From Burkholderia cenocepacia (lineage in GTDB: Bacteria > Pseudomonadota > Gammaproteobacteria > Burkholderiales > Burkholderiaceae), in assembly GCF_014211915.1 (NCBI RefSeq), contig NZ_CP060039.1, forward strand, positions 558,001 to 622,000: a DNA stretch of 64,000 nt, read 5' to 3'. Of this stretch, positions 1 to 9,419 are shown one piece after another; position 1 is the first letter of the stretch, and the number at the start of each line of letters is the position of its first letter. The position numbers and the translations under genes are program-made. A model generated the notes under the pieces. It was not told the DNA's origin. It saw nothing but the letters and a program-made list of their open reading frames with translations, and made no database searches.

Positions 1-245
1 TCCGGCACATCGGACGGTATGCAGCCGCCGCACTCGTTGCGCTCGCAACGATCGGCAGCGCGCACGCGGCGGGCTGCATGAAGGGCGCGGTGGTCGGCGG
101 TGTGGCCGGCCACTACGCGGGGCACCACGCGGTGGTCGGCGCGGTCGGCGGCTGTATCGTCGGCCATCACATGGCGAAGAAGCACGCGCAAGAGCAGGCC
201 GCGCAGCACAAGGCCGCCGCGCAGGGCATGCAGGCGGCGCAGTAA
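1..245 (+). CDS. Exported glycine-zipper protein, 5' end outside window
   Basis: The open frame enters from the left edge, reading from base 3, and stops with TAA at 243-245. About 80 residues are visible. A hydrophobic alanine-rich stretch ending in a SAHA-A type signal peptidase site is followed by a mature part with repeated glycine-histidine segments (GGVAGHYAGHH, GAVGGCIVGHHM). This spacing is typical of glycine-zipper membrane or periplasmic proteins. The tail is rich in Ala, Gln, Lys and His. The start codon lies outside the window, so length cannot be judged. The function is unknown; envelope association is inferred from the signal peptide and glycine zipper. Confidence 0.6.
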   Translation, partial: RHIGRYAAAALVALATIGSAHAAGCMKGAVVGGVAGHYAGHHAVVGAVGGCIVGHHMAKKHAQEQAAQHKAAAQGMQAAQ

Positions 246-432
246 GCAACCTCGTCACCGGGGCGATGCCGTCGCGTCGCTCCGGTGCTTCGTTCCCGCG
301 TTCATGCACGCACCGAATTGATCCGACGAATGCGTGCCGCACGCGTCGTTACGATCATTTACAACGTCGTGCGGCGCGAGTTTCGCGCGTTCATAAAATG
401 CAGTCACACAAACGCGCTCCAGGGAGCACAGG

Positions 433-801
433 ATGAAACAGCAACGATATCTGTCCGTCCTCACGGCCGCGCTGCTCGCGCTCGGCTCGGTGTCCGCCCA
501 TGCGGCGGCCGGCGGCAATGGCGGGGGCAACGGCGGCGGTCATGGCGCTGGCGGCTCGGGCGGCAACGCGGGCGGCATGTCCGCCGGTCACATGAGCGGC
601 CAGGCACTGAGCAACTCGAACGGCATGCACGCGGGCGACCGCGACAAGGGCCTCGCGCGCGCGGCCGACCGTTCCGACACGATCGCCGATCGCACCGGCA
701 CGCAGCCGGGCCGGGGTCACACACACGCGCATGGCCATACCGCGCATGCGTCGACGTCCACGCATCATTCGCATCGGAATGCATTCGGCCGCACGCTGTA
801 A
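433..801 (+). CDS. Small secreted Gly/His-rich protein, unknown function
   Basis: A 122-residue protein with a good purine-rich ribosome site (AGGGAGCACAGG) just before the ATG. Residues 1-25 form a signal peptide with an AHA-A cleavage site. The mature part begins with a low-complexity run of Gly, Asn and His (about residues 26-60). A charged middle follows, then a His/Thr/Ser-rich tail with repeated HAHGH-like segments. The histidines could bind metal, but no known domain is recognised. It is followed 22 bases later by a strong intrinsic terminator, so it is probably monocistronic. Composition-driven false prediction is unlikely given the signal peptide, ribosome site and terminator. Confidence 0.65.
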   Translation: MKQQRYLSVLTAALLALGSVSAHAAAGGNGGGNGGGHGAGGSGGNAGGMSAGHMSGQALSNSNGMHAGDRDKGLARAADRSDTIADRTGTQPGRGHTHAHGHTAHASTSTHHSHRNAFGRTL

Positions 802-823
802 GCACGGCCGGCGAATGCAGGAG

Positions 824-847
824 AAGGGCGCTTCGGCGCCCTTTTTT
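824..847 (+). terminator. Intrinsic terminator after small secreted protein
   Basis: A GGGCGC / GCGCCC stem (826-831 and 836-841) with a TTCG tetraloop is followed by six T. Two A upstream extend the pairing. Confidence 0.85.
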
Positions 848-1034
848 CATGGTGAAAACGCACGAGGCTGTCGACCGGAAACCTCATGCCGACCCGATTT
901 GCAACCAGCCGTAACTGCGTCGCCCGCCCGCGAGAATACGGATGGCTTTCATGCGAATGACAGGATGAAAACCGGCCGGAGCAACAGGCGCCGCGGGCAC
1001 TCGGCACGATCGGTAAAGGCCCGGCCACGCCGAT

Positions 1035-1061
1035 AAAAAAGGGCGGCTCGTCGCCGCCCTT
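1035..1061 (-). terminator. Intrinsic terminator of the mod-res operon
   Basis: Read on the minus strand, a GGGCGGCG-rich stem closes around a short loop and ends in a run of T (the A run at 1035-1040 on the plus strand). It lies just beyond the res stop codon. Confidence 0.8.
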
Positions 1062-1065
1062 CGTC

Positions 1066-4000
1066 TCACCGCCCCGCGCCCGCCGTCGGCGCCGCAGGTT
1101 CGAACAACGCATCGGCCTGCGTGACCCGCACGAAGCGCGCCGCGCCGTCGCCGTCGACCAGCGCACGGAAATGCGCTTCGCCGCACGCGAGCTTCGCGCG
1201 CTCGTGCTCGCTCGGCACGTGGCCGTCGGCATTCGGCGTATCGACGACGAAGTACAGCCGCTCGCCGCCGTCCTGTTCCGCGAGCACGGCCCAGTCCGGG
1301 TGATAGCTGCCGAGCGGCGTCTGCACGCGGAACCACGCCGGCAGCTTCGCGTAAAGCTTCACGCCGTCGTGCGCTTCGAGCGCATCGGCGAACGCGCGCT
1401 CGGCGTCCGTCTCGCACACGACCGCTTCGTGGATCGACTTGCGCGCGTCCGGCCGCAGGTTGCGCAAGTAGCCGGTCAGCGCCTCGCTCTCGAACGATTC
1501 GAGCGCATGCACGTGGCGCTCGCCGAGCTTGCGGTACGCGATGCCCGCGACGAGCGCGAGCCGCTTGCAGCGGTTGATCGCGTCGGCCGCGACCGCGATG
1601 AACTGCTGCGGATTCACGCGGAAATCGTCGAGCCGGCCGCTGTCGGCGAGGATCGTCGCAAGCGAACGGCGCGTGAGCTGTGTGCGGTCCTGCAGCTCGG
1701 TGAGCAGGTCGGGCAGCGGCAATTCGCCTTCGTCGAGCAGCACGGTGCCGGCGCCGGCAACCTCGATCGCCTCGATGCCGGCCTTGCCGATGTCGATCTC
1801 GGCCTTGCGCCACTGCAGCCGCGCCCGTGCGATGTCCGGCGCGTCGCGCAGCGCGGCCGTGCAGTCGCGTACCAGCTTCGCGTTGTCGAACTCGACGCGG
1901 TACACAGTGCGATGGCGGATGCGATCCCACAGCGCGCGGAAATCCTCGCCGAACACGACGGCCTTGCCCGATGCATCGCGCCGCAACGCGATCGCGCGGC
2001 GCTCGTCGGCATTGCGCACCGCGAAGCGGCCCGACAGCTTGCGCAGCGTCGCGACGATCGGCGCACGCAGCCGCTCGAATGCATCCGGCAGCACGAGCGC
2101 GCTCTGGCGCAGCGCATCCTTCAGCCGGTCGAGCACCTTGCCCTGCGCGTCGACGTAGCCCTGCTCGTGCAGATGATTCCACAGCACGCGCGACAGCTCG
2201 ATGCCGAGCGCGTGCGCAGGGCCGCCGTCTTCCTGCACCGGCAGCGCCGCGAACTGGTGTTCCTCGACGATCCCGAAACGGATGCCCGTATCGGCCTCGA
2301 TTTCCTTCTGCAGGTTTTCCGCGAACGATTCGTAGCGCTCGGTCGCGATCACGGTGAGCGTGTTCACGCCCGGGTCGCGCACGCGTTCGCCGTCCTGGTC
2401 GACCGCGAGGCGCAGCCCGCGGCCGAGCGTCTGGCGGCGCTCGCGTTCGGTCTGGATGTCGCGCAGCGTGCAGATCTGGAACACGTTCGGGTTGTCCCAG
2501 CCTTCCTTCAGCGCCGAGTGCGAGAAGATGAACTTCAGCGGCGTGTCGAACGACAGCAGCGCTTCCTTCTCGCGCATGATCAGGCCGTACGCGCGTTCCG
2601 CGTTTTCGCGGGCCGCCGCGCTGCTCTCGCTCGTGTCGGTCCAGCCGCCCTTGCGGTCGATCGAGAAGTAGCCGTTGTGCGCGCGCTCGACCTCGAGCGC
2701 GACGTCGACGCCGTCGAACAGCGCACGGTAGGCCGGCACACGGGCCGCGCGCGCATATTCCTCTTCGAAGATCAGCGCGTAGTCGCCCTTCACCGGCATG
2801 CCGTTCTCGTCGTAGCGGCGATAGCGTTCGACAGAATCGACGAAGAACAGCGACAGCACCTTCACGCCGCGCTCGGCCAGGCGCAATTCCTTGTCGAGAT
2901 GCTCGCGGATCGTGCGGCGGATCATCTCGCGCTGCACGGCGAGCGTGTCGATGTCGCCGAACGCCTCGCCGAGCGACAGGAACGCCTCGCCTTCCGGATG
3001 GCGCAGCTCGACGTACTCGGCGCCCTTGACCGCATGCACCTCGCCGATCCGCAGCCCCGCGTACAGCGCGCGCTTGGTCAGCCGCTCGAGATCGTCGCCG
3101 TCGGTGGCCGACACGATCTGGCGCTTCACGCCGGCCGCCGTCGCGACGTCGAGCTCGACGCGCGCGCTGATCGCGCCGCGCCGGTTCGACACGCCGACGA
3201 GCCGCACGTACGGCTTGTTGTGCGCATCCTCGACGATCGCCGACGCGATCTCGATCTGCTTGACGAGCTTGCGCTCGTACGCGTCGACCGCGTCGAGCCG
3301 GTACACCATGTGATGGCGGTCGACGTGCGTGGCCGAATAGCGCAGCGTGCAGAGCGGCGCCATCGCGGCGAGCGCTTCGCGCCCGCGCCCTTCGAGGCCG
3401 CCGTCGACGCTTTGCGGCTCGTCGACGATCACGATCGGCCGCGTCGCGCGGATCAGGTCGATCGGCTTCTCGCCGCCGGTCTTCTCGCTGTCCTTGTAGA
3501 GGTTGTTGATCTCTTTCTTGTTGATCGCGGCGACCGTCATCACCATGATCTGGATCGCCGCGCTCGCCGCGAAGTGGCGCACCTGGCCGAGCTTCGCGGA
3601 GTCGTACAGGAAATAGTCGTACGGCACGCCCGCGTACAGCGCGCGGAAGTGATCCTCGGTGATCGCGAGCGTCTTGTGCACGCCTTCCTTGATCGCGATC
3701 GACGGCACGACGATCACGAATTTCGTGAAGCCGTAGCGGCGGTTCAGCTCGAAGATCGTGCGCAGGTACACGTAGGTCTTGCCGGTGCCGGTTTCCATCT
3801 CGACGGTGAAGTCGCGCGAGCCGGGCAGGCCGGATGGCGGCAGCCCGCCGCGCAACTGCACGTCGGCGAGATTGCGCGCGAGCGCGTCGTCGGTCAGCGA
3901 CAGCCGGTTGCCGACGCCTTGCTCCGATACCGCGAAGCCGAGCGAGCCTTGCGCGGCGGCCGTCGTGCCGGGCGCGGCGTTCGCGAGCACGCTGAAGTCG

Positions 4001-4092
4001 CCGCGATACGATTCCTGGCCGCGAAACAGGTCGCAGACGGCGTCGATCGCCTCGCGCTGGTAGTCGAGATCCGCTTCGAAATGCAGCCGCAT
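1066..4092 (-). CDS. res: Type III restriction enzyme Res subunit (helicase-nuclease)
   Basis: A 1008-residue subunit that, with Mod, translocates on DNA and cleaves it at unmodified asymmetric sites. The start is the ATG at 4092, whose codon overlaps the mod stop (ATGA). The frame stays open further upstream, but only because it runs through mod out of frame. SF2 helicase motifs are present: Walker A TGTGKT (101-106), DEPQ (224-227), SAT, and a QTLGRGLR motif VI. The C-terminal PD-(D/E)xK nuclease has the PD at 932-933 (HPDW). The second half reads DTP (951-953) where type III enzymes normally have E-x-K (YFVxETKG), so the catalytic lysine seems to be proline. The helicase looks intact; nuclease activity is doubtful. 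Confidence 0.93.
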   Translation of the reverse strand: MRLHFEADLDYQREAIDAVCDLFRGQESYRGDFSVLANAAPGTTAAAQGSLGFAVSEQGVGNRLSLTDDALARNLADVQLRGGLPPSGLPGSRDFTVEMETGTGKTYVYLRTIFELNRRYGFTKFVIVVPSIAIKEGVHKTLAITEDHFRALYAGVPYDYFLYDSAKLGQVRHFAASAAIQIMVMTVAAINKKEINNLYKDSEKTGGEKPIDLIRATRPIVIVDEPQSVDGGLEGRGREALAAMAPLCTLRYSATHVDRHHMVYRLDAVDAYERKLVKQIEIASAIVEDAHNKPYVRLVGVSNRRGAISARVELDVATAAGVKRQIVSATDGDDLERLTKRALYAGLRIGEVHAVKGAEYVELRHPEGEAFLSLGEAFGDIDTLAVQREMIRRTIREHLDKELRLAERGVKVLSLFFVDSVERYRRYDENGMPVKGDYALIFEEEYARAARVPAYRALFDGVDVALEVERAHNGYFSIDRKGGWTDTSESSAAARENAERAYGLIMREKEALLSFDTPLKFIFSHSALKEGWDNPNVFQICTLRDIQTERERRQTLGRGLRLAVDQDGERVRDPGVNTLTVIATERYESFAENLQKEIEADTGIRFGIVEEHQFAALPVQEDGGPAHALGIELSRVLWNHLHEQGYVDAQGKVLDRLKDALRQSALVLPDAFERLRAPIVATLRKLSGRFAVRNADERRAIALRRDASGKAVVFGEDFRALWDRIRHRTVYRVEFDNAKLVRDCTAALRDAPDIARARLQWRKAEIDIGKAGIEAIEVAGAGTVLLDEGELPLPDLLTELQDRTQLTRRSLATILADSGRLDDFRVNPQQFIAVAADAINRCKRLALVAGIAYRKLGERHVHALESFESEALTGYLRNLRPDARKSIHEAVVCETDAERAFADALEAHDGVKLYAKLPAWFRVQTPLGSYHPDWAVLAEQDGGERLYFVVDTPNADGHVPSEHERAKLACGEAHFRALVDGDGAARFVRVTQADALFEPAAPTAGAGR

Positions 4093-6110
4093 CACAGGCT
4101 CCGCACGCGCTTCACGCCGTGCTGTTCGAGCAGCGCGGCGAGATTGAGCTTCGCGACGTCGTCGACGAAGCCGCTGTCGCGGAACAGGCAGGTGACGTCG
4201 CGCGACGCGCCGCTCGCGTCGAGCAGATCGACGATGCCGTCGGCGAGCGGGCCCGCGTCGTCGCGCGAAATGCGGGCATCGAAGCACGCGACGATCGCGC
4301 GGCCGATCAGGTGCACCGTCTTGCCGGCCACCTGGTGATGCTCGACCGGCGTGCACAGGTCGAGGCCGAGCTTGAGCGTCAGCTCGGCAAGCAGGTCGTC
4401 TTCGGTGCGGCCGGTCTTCACGTGCTCGACGGACGCGAAGAGGGCGTGGTCGAAGTCGTCGCGGCGCGGGTCCCACTCGATCACGTTGGTCGTGTCGAGC
4501 CGGTACACGCGAAAGCCGAGGTCGCCATAGCTTTCCGGATAGTCGCGCGCGACCTGCTGCGCGGCGCGGCGCAGGCGCTCCTTCGTGATTTCCGCGAGCG
4601 TCAGCGGTTTTTTCAGCTTCGCGCAGAAATCGGCGGCCGCGGTTTGCGTCTTGTCGCGGCGGTCGAGCGCCTCGGGCAGCTGCACGAGGATATAGCGGCG
4701 CGCGCCGCCGTCGGTCGCGTTCACCTGCATCACCGCGTGGCCGGTCGAACCGGAACCGGCGAAGCAGTCGAGCACGATGTCGTCGCCGCGCGTGCACCAG
4801 CCGATCACGGCCGCCGCGAAGTCGACCGGCTTCGGCAGGTCGAACGGGATGCCGAGCGTCTTCAGCAGCGCGTCGTCGGAGCCCGCGAACGGCAGCACCG
4901 ACGGCACGTTCTCGTACATGTTCTCGTCGAGGTAGTAGATCCGCTGCGGCTGCGTGGTTTCATCCGGGCCGAATTCGATCTGGCCGCGCTCGAGCAGCGC
5001 CTGCATCGTCGCGGGCGGGTTGCGCCAGCCGCGCGCCGGCATCGCGCACGGCTTGCCGGTGACCGGGTGGATCAGCGGCGTGAAATATTCGTCCGGCGCC
5101 TTCTTCTTGTTCGGCCACGCCATCGACACGAGGCGGTACACGCGGCCCTCCGGCGACAGCCGGTCGTACATCACTTCGCCGCCGGACAGGTTGGTCTGCG
5201 CCTTCATCCACGCGCGATACGCCTTCTGCGCGTCCTTCGGGTTGCCGCTGCGATACACCGCGTCGTGCGCGGCGTCGAGCATGCGCTGCGCGTTGCGCTT
5301 CGGACGCTTGAGCGGCGCCCGTTCGAGCAGCGTCTCGGCGTTGCGCGCGAACAGCACCAGCGATTCGTGCTGGTACGCAACGCCGCGCGCGTCGCCCTTC
5401 GGGTTGCGCTTGTCCCACACGGCCACGCCGAGCTCGTTTTCCTCGCCGAAGATCTCGCGCAGCATCAGCACCAGCGCATGCACTTCGTGCTCGTCGATGT
5501 GCACCGCGATCAGCCCCTCGTCGGACAGCAGCGCGTGCGCGAGCTTCAGGCGCGGATACATCATGTTCAGCCAGTCGGTGTGGAACCGGCCGTTCGCCTC
5601 GGTGTTGGTGCTGCGCTTCACGCCGGCTTCGGTCTGGCCCGTCATCGCCAGGTAGTGGCGGATGCTGTCGCTGAAGTCGTCCGGATAGACGAAATCGCTG
5701 CCGGTGTTGTACGGCGGGTCGATGTAGACGAGCTTCACCTTGCCGGCGTAGCTCTTGTGCAGCAGCTTCATCACGTCGAGGTTGTCGCCCTCGATCACGA
5801 GATGACGCGTGTCGTCCCACGCGACGCTGTCGTCGGGGCAGGGACGCAGCGTGCCCGTTGACGGTGTGAGCGCGGCCTGGCGCGCGGCGCGCTTGCCGTG
5901 CCAGTGGAAGCCGTAGCGCTCGTCGGCGTCGCCGACCGTGCGCTCGCCGACCAGCGCCTTCAGCACGTCGACGTCGACCGACGCGCCGTCCGGGCCTTCG
6001 GTCACGAGTTCGGGGAACAGCGCCTTCAGGCGCGCGACGTTGTCGGCGGTGAAATCCGTCGACATCGCCTGCGGGCTGGCCGCATCGAGTTTCTGCATCG
6101 TCTTTTCCAT
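4092..6110 (-). CDS. mod: Type III DNA methyltransferase Mod subunit
   Basis: A 672-residue N6-adenine methyltransferase that recognises the target site and modifies one strand. The order is that of the beta class: motif IV DPPYNTG (131-137) comes before the AdoMet-binding FAGSGS (450-455), with the target recognition region between them. The start at 6110 has little ribosome-site support. ATG 6098 has GGAAAAG upstream and is a real alternative. The gene is translationally coupled to res by a 4-base overlap. No specificity gene is needed in this type. The operon sits between housekeeping genes (the flagellar operon on one side), as expected for a strain-variable R-M insertion, although no integrase or direct repeats were seen. 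Confidence 0.95.
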   Translation of the reverse strand: MEKTMQKLDAASPQAMSTDFTADNVARLKALFPELVTEGPDGASVDVDVLKALVGERTVGDADERYGFHWHGKRAARQAALTPSTGTLRPCPDDSVAWDDTRHLVIEGDNLDVMKLLHKSYAGKVKLVYIDPPYNTGSDFVYPDDFSDSIRHYLAMTGQTEAGVKRSTNTEANGRFHTDWLNMMYPRLKLAHALLSDEGLIAVHIDEHEVHALVLMLREIFGEENELGVAVWDKRNPKGDARGVAYQHESLVLFARNAETLLERAPLKRPKRNAQRMLDAAHDAVYRSGNPKDAQKAYRAWMKAQTNLSGGEVMYDRLSPEGRVYRLVSMAWPNKKKAPDEYFTPLIHPVTGKPCAMPARGWRNPPATMQALLERGQIEFGPDETTQPQRIYYLDENMYENVPSVLPFAGSDDALLKTLGIPFDLPKPVDFAAAVIGWCTRGDDIVLDCFAGSGSTGHAVMQVNATDGGARRYILVQLPEALDRRDKTQTAAADFCAKLKKPLTLAEITKERLRRAAQQVARDYPESYGDLGFRVYRLDTTNVIEWDPRRDDFDHALFASVEHVKTGRTEDDLLAELTLKLGLDLCTPVEHHQVAGKTVHLIGRAIVACFDARISRDDAGPLADGIVDLLDASGASRDVTCLFRDSGFVDDVAKLNLAALLEQHGVKRVRSL

Positions 6111-6461
6111 CGGAGCCCGGCCGCGCGCGCCAGGACGTCGGGCGCGCTCACGGCACCGGCGGCAATGGCCGCCCGGGCAAACCCGAAACGCTAGCGAGTC
6201 GGTCGGCGCAGGTCAAGCGCCGATGTGAGCCGGGCGGGCGTGTATCGGCCGCGATCGCCCGCCGGACGGGCCGCCAGCGGGTTCGGGCCGGTTGTCGCAC
6301 GGGCCGGGCGCGTCGCGGCTGCGGAAAGGACGAAAAAAGGGCACGGTCGGAATCAAATGCCGGGGTGTCCGTAGGGAGAATCGCGCAAGGAAAGTGCGGC
6401 ACGGGCCGACGAGTGCGGCCCGAATGAGGCGGAAGAAGATCTATGTGCGTCGGCGGGGCGT
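6111..6461. other. Intergenic region between mod and fliR
   Basis: 351 bases hold the mod promoter region and the 3' side of the flagellar operon. No convincing promoter hexamers, terminator hairpin with T run, or small gene was recognised. Confidence 0.5.
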
Positions 6462-7244
6462 CTAGCGCCACCCGATCAACACCCGCCCGATCGCATCGAG
6501 CCCCATGTCGAACAGGTGCGACACGAACGGCACGAGGTTCGGGATCATCAGTTGCACGAGCAACAGCCCGACGATCAGCGTGACGGGAAAGCCGATCTGG
6601 TACATGCCGATCTGCGGCGCCGCGCGGTTCAGGATGCCGAGCGCGAGGTTCGCGATCAGCAGCGCCACGACCACCGGCAGCGACAGCAGCAGCCCCATCT
6701 CGAACACGGTCGCGCCGAATGCGGCGAGCGTGCGCCAGCCCGGCGCGTGCAGCAGGTCGGCCGACACCGGCAGCGACTGGAACGACGCGGCGAGCGCCGC
6801 GAACATTTGCAGGTGGCCGTCCACCGCGAGGAACGCGAGCATCGCGACCGCGTTCAGGAACCGGCCCATCGCGGGCGTCGCGCCGCTCGAATGCGGATCG
6901 AAGAACGTCGCGAAGCCGAGCCCCATCGACAGCCCGATGAAGTCGCCGGCCGCTTCGACGGCCGCGAACACGAGCTGCATCGTGAAACCCATCGCGACGC
7001 CGATCAGGAATTGATTGACGAGGATCCAGATGCCCTGCGCTGAGAATACGGTGACGTCCGGCATCGCACCGAGCGTCGGCGCGACGACGAGCGCCATGAA
7101 TGCGGCGACGCCGATCTTCACGCGCACCGGCACGGCCGCGTGGCCGACCATGGGCGCCGTCGCGACGAGCGCGAGCATCCGCACGAACGGCCACAGGAAC
7201 GCCGTGAGCCAGCCGTTGAGCTGCGCGTAGGTGACGGAGAACAT
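6462..7244 (-). CDS. fliR: Flagellar export apparatus protein FliR
   Basis: A 260-residue inner-membrane protein of the flagellar type III export gate, where FliP, FliQ and FliR form the core complex. It has the usual FliR length and about six hydrophobic segments, starting with FSVTYAQLNGWLTAFLWPFVRML. The conserved N-terminal region (GHAAVPVRVKIGVAAF) and the long membrane spans near the C-terminus are present. It is the last gene of fliLMNOPQR, 24 bases after fliQ. The ATG at 7244 fits the family start. Confidence 0.96.
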   Translation of the reverse strand: MFSVTYAQLNGWLTAFLWPFVRMLALVATAPMVGHAAVPVRVKIGVAAFMALVVAPTLGAMPDVTVFSAQGIWILVNQFLIGVAMGFTMQLVFAAVEAAGDFIGLSMGLGFATFFDPHSSGATPAMGRFLNAVAMLAFLAVDGHLQMFAALAASFQSLPVSADLLHAPGWRTLAAFGATVFEMGLLLSLPVVVALLIANLALGILNRAAPQIGMYQIGFPVTLIVGLLLVQLMIPNLVPFVSHLFDMGLDAIGRVLIGWR

Positions 7245-7268
7245 GCGGGAAAGGGGGCCGAGCGCGGC

Positions 7269-7541
7269 TCAGCCGGCGCCGAGCGTCGCGACGTGCAGCA
7301 GCGTCTGCCGCAGGTAGTCGAGCATCGTCGTCAGCATCCACGGGCCGGCGATCACGAGCGTCGCGGCGACCGCGAGCAGCTTCGGGATGAACGACAGCGT
7401 CGCTTCGTTGATCTGCGTCGCGGCCTGGAACAGGCTCACGACGAGGCCGACCGCGAGCGCGACCAGCAGCAGCGGCGCCGCGAGCAGCAGGCCGACCATC
7501 ATCGCCTGGTGCGCCAGCGTCATTACTTGTTCGGGCGTCAT
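7269..7541 (-). CDS. fliQ: Flagellar export apparatus protein FliQ
   Basis: A 90-residue protein with two membrane hairpin segments (about 16-40 and 52-75), the normal size for FliQ. The start MTPEQVMTLAHQAM and the central SLFQAATQINEATLSFIPKL are family hallmarks. It is part of the FliPQR export gate. It follows fliP by 19 bases and precedes fliR by 24 bases in the same operon. Confidence 0.97.
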   Translation of the reverse strand: MTPEQVMTLAHQAMMVGLLLAAPLLLVALAVGLVVSLFQAATQINEATLSFIPKLLAVAATLVIAGPWMLTTMLDYLRQTLLHVATLGAG

Positions 7542-7560
7542 CGTGTGATTCCTCCGCAGC

Positions 7561-8322
7561 TTACGTGAAGCTCTGCGCGAGCGAGCCGATCAGCAGCTGC
7601 CAGCCGTCGACCAGCACGAACAGCATCAGCTTGAATGGCAGCGACACTGTGGACGGCGACACCATCATCATCCCCATCGACATCAGCACGCTCGCGACGA
7701 CCATGTCGATGATCAGGAACGGGATGAAGACGGTGAAGCCGATCTGGAAACCGGTCTTCAGCTCGCTCGTGACGAACGCGGGCACCAGCAGCGACAGCGG
7801 CACGTCGTCGGGGCCCTGCATCGGCGCGGCCTTCGAGATCTTCGCGAACAGCGCGAGATCGGTCTCGCGGGTCTGCTTCAGCATGAAGGTCTTGAACGGC
7901 GCGACGCCGCGCTGCACGGCCTGCTCCATCGGCATCGAGCCGTCGGAGAACGGCTTGTAGCCGTCGTTGTACGCACGGTCGAGCACCGGCGACATCACGA
8001 AGAAGGTGAGGAACATCGCGAGGCCGACGAGCACCTGGTTCGGCGGCGTCGTCGCGGTGCCGAGCGCCTGGCGCAGCAGCGACAGCACGATGATGATGCG
8101 CGTGAAGCTCGTCATCATCAGCAGCATCGCCGGCAGGAACGACAGCATCGTGAGCAGCAGCATCGTCTGCACGCTCAGCGAATAGGTGGTGCCGCCGTGC
8201 GGGCCCGGGCTCGCGTTGAACGCGGGCAGGCCGTTCGCCTGCGCATACGCGAGCGCCGGGGCGAGACAGAGGATCAGCACGGGCGCGACGCGCGCCGCGT
8301 GACGCAGGAATGCGTGTTTCAT
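7561..8322 (-). CDS. fliP: Flagellar export apparatus protein FliP
   Basis: A 253-residue FliP with an N-terminal signal-like segment (about 1-28), then [27 protein letters not shown], a signature of the family. Two more membrane spans near the C-terminus include [27 protein letters not shown]. It is the core subunit of the export gate. The upstream gene is fliO, separated by 36 bases; FliO normally helps assemble FliP. Confidence 0.97.
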   Translation of the reverse strand: MKHAFLRHAARVAPVLILCLAPALAYAQANGLPAFNASPGPHGGTTYSLSVQTMLLLTMLSFLPAMLLMMTSFTRIIIVLSLLRQALGTATTPPNQVLVGLAMFLTFFVMSPVLDRAYNDGYKPFSDGSMPMEQAVQRGVAPFKTFMLKQTRETDLALFAKISKAAPMQGPDDVPLSLLVPAFVTSELKTGFQIGFTVFIPFLIIDMVVASVLMSMGMMMVSPSTVSLPFKLMLFVLVDGWQLLIGSLAQSFT

Positions 8323-8358
8323 CGGAATGCGGGGACGGAAAGAGGGCGCGGCGCCATG

Positions 8359-8934
8359 TCAGCGGTCCTTGCCGCGACCGAGGCGTTTCGCGGCTTCGCC
8401 CGCGAGCGCGTCGCGAAACCGCGAGCCGAACGTGCCGGGCAGGGTACCGTCGGACGGATTGCCGCCGGCGGATGCGTCGGCCGCGGCAGGACCCGCGGCC
8501 GCGGTGGTGGCCACCGAACCGGCCGGCAGCGTATGCAGCAATCGCACGTTGCCCGGCGCGACGCCGAGCACGAGCCAGGTATCGCCGATCTCGACGATCG
8601 TCGCGCTTTCCTTCGCGCCGAGCCCGACGCTCGACACGACCTTCAGCGGGCCGCCGCGCCGCGCGGGCTGGAACCCGAAGCGGCGGGCGAGCCATGCGCA
8701 CGCGAACACGAGGCCGATCACGACCGCGAGCCCGACGAGCGTCTGCAGCACCGCGCCGATGCCAAGCGACGGCGCGGCCGAACCGACCATCACGCTCGAC
8801 GCGATCGAACCGGGGTGGTTGACCGCGTTCATGTCGGCGGCGCCGGCCGGTGCGCACGCGAGCGACGCGGCGACGGCCAGTGCCGCCGCCGCAATCGCGC
8901 GGCACGCGCGCCGGCCGGACATCACGACGTTCAT
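8359..8934 (-). CDS. fliO: Flagellar biosynthesis protein FliO
   Basis: A 191-residue protein with a cleavable-looking N-terminal segment (about 1-33), a single membrane span (about 60-82, VLQTLVGLAVVIGLVFACAWLARRF) and a cytoplasmic tail. The motif GAKESATIVEIGDTWLVLGVAPGNVRLLH is typical of FliO. It acts as an assembly factor for FliP in the export gate. Its start overlaps the end of fliN by 4 bases. Identity rests on both motif and operon position. Confidence 0.93.
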   Translation of the reverse strand: MNVVMSGRRACRAIAAAALAVAASLACAPAGAADMNAVNHPGSIASSVMVGSAAPSLGIGAVLQTLVGLAVVIGLVFACAWLARRFGFQPARRGGPLKVVSSVGLGAKESATIVEIGDTWLVLGVAPGNVRLLHTLPAGSVATTAAAGPAAADASAGGNPSDGTLPGTFGSRFRDALAGEAAKRLGRGKDR

Positions 8935-9419
8935 CGATTCAGCTTCCGGATGCGTTCAGCCGGCGTGATGATGTCGGTGAGACGAATACCGAACTTGTCG
9001 TTGACCACCACGACTTCGCCCTGCGCGATCAGGCAGCCGTTCACGAGCACGTCCATCGGCTCGCCGGCCATGCCGTCGAGCTCGACGACCGACCCCTGCG
9101 CGAGTTGCAGCAGGTTGCGGATCGCGATCTTCGTGCGGCCGAGCTCCACGGTCATCTTGACCGGGATGTCGAGGATCATCTCGATGTCGTTGTGCGTCGA
9201 GCTCGCCGCTGCCTTCGACAACGGCTGGAACACGCCGGCGCCCGTCGCGCCCGCCTGCACCGGCTGCTCGTTCTGCTCGGCGAGCGCGGCCGCCCAGTCG
9301 TCCATGCCCGGATCTTCCTCGGCCGCGGCCGGCGCCTTCGCGTCGGCGGCCGACGCCGCGAGGGCCGCATCGGCCATCGCCTGGATGTCGTCGTCGGGCG
9401 TCTGGTTCAGCTCACTCAT
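8931..9419 (-). CDS. fliN: Flagellar motor switch protein FliN
   Basis: A 162-residue C-ring protein. An Ala/acidic-rich N-terminal extension of about 75 residues precedes the SpoA domain (DIPVKMTVELGRTKIAIRNLLQLAQGSVVELD...ANP-type NG segment, GEVVVVNDKFGIRLTDII). The chosen ATG at 9419 has AAGGAAGGTGG ahead of it. A GTG two codons upstream (9425) would give 164 residues. It overlaps the end of fliM by 8 bases and the start of fliO by 4. With FliM and FliG it sets motor direction and anchors export cargo. Confidence 0.96.
   Translation of the reverse strand: MSELNQTPDDDIQAMADAALAASAADAKAPAAAEEDPGMDDWAAALAEQNEQPVQAGATGAGVFQPLSKAAASSTHNDIEMILDIPVKMTVELGRTKIAIRNLLQLAQGSVVELDGMAGEPMDVLVNGCLIAQGEVVVVNDKFGIRLTDIITPAERIRKLNR

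Noticed and set aside
1171..4338. A long open frame of over 1000 codons antisense to res
   Set aside because: It mirrors the res codon pattern in a GC-rich genome. It has no recognisable domains and lies opposite a gene with full helicase motifs.
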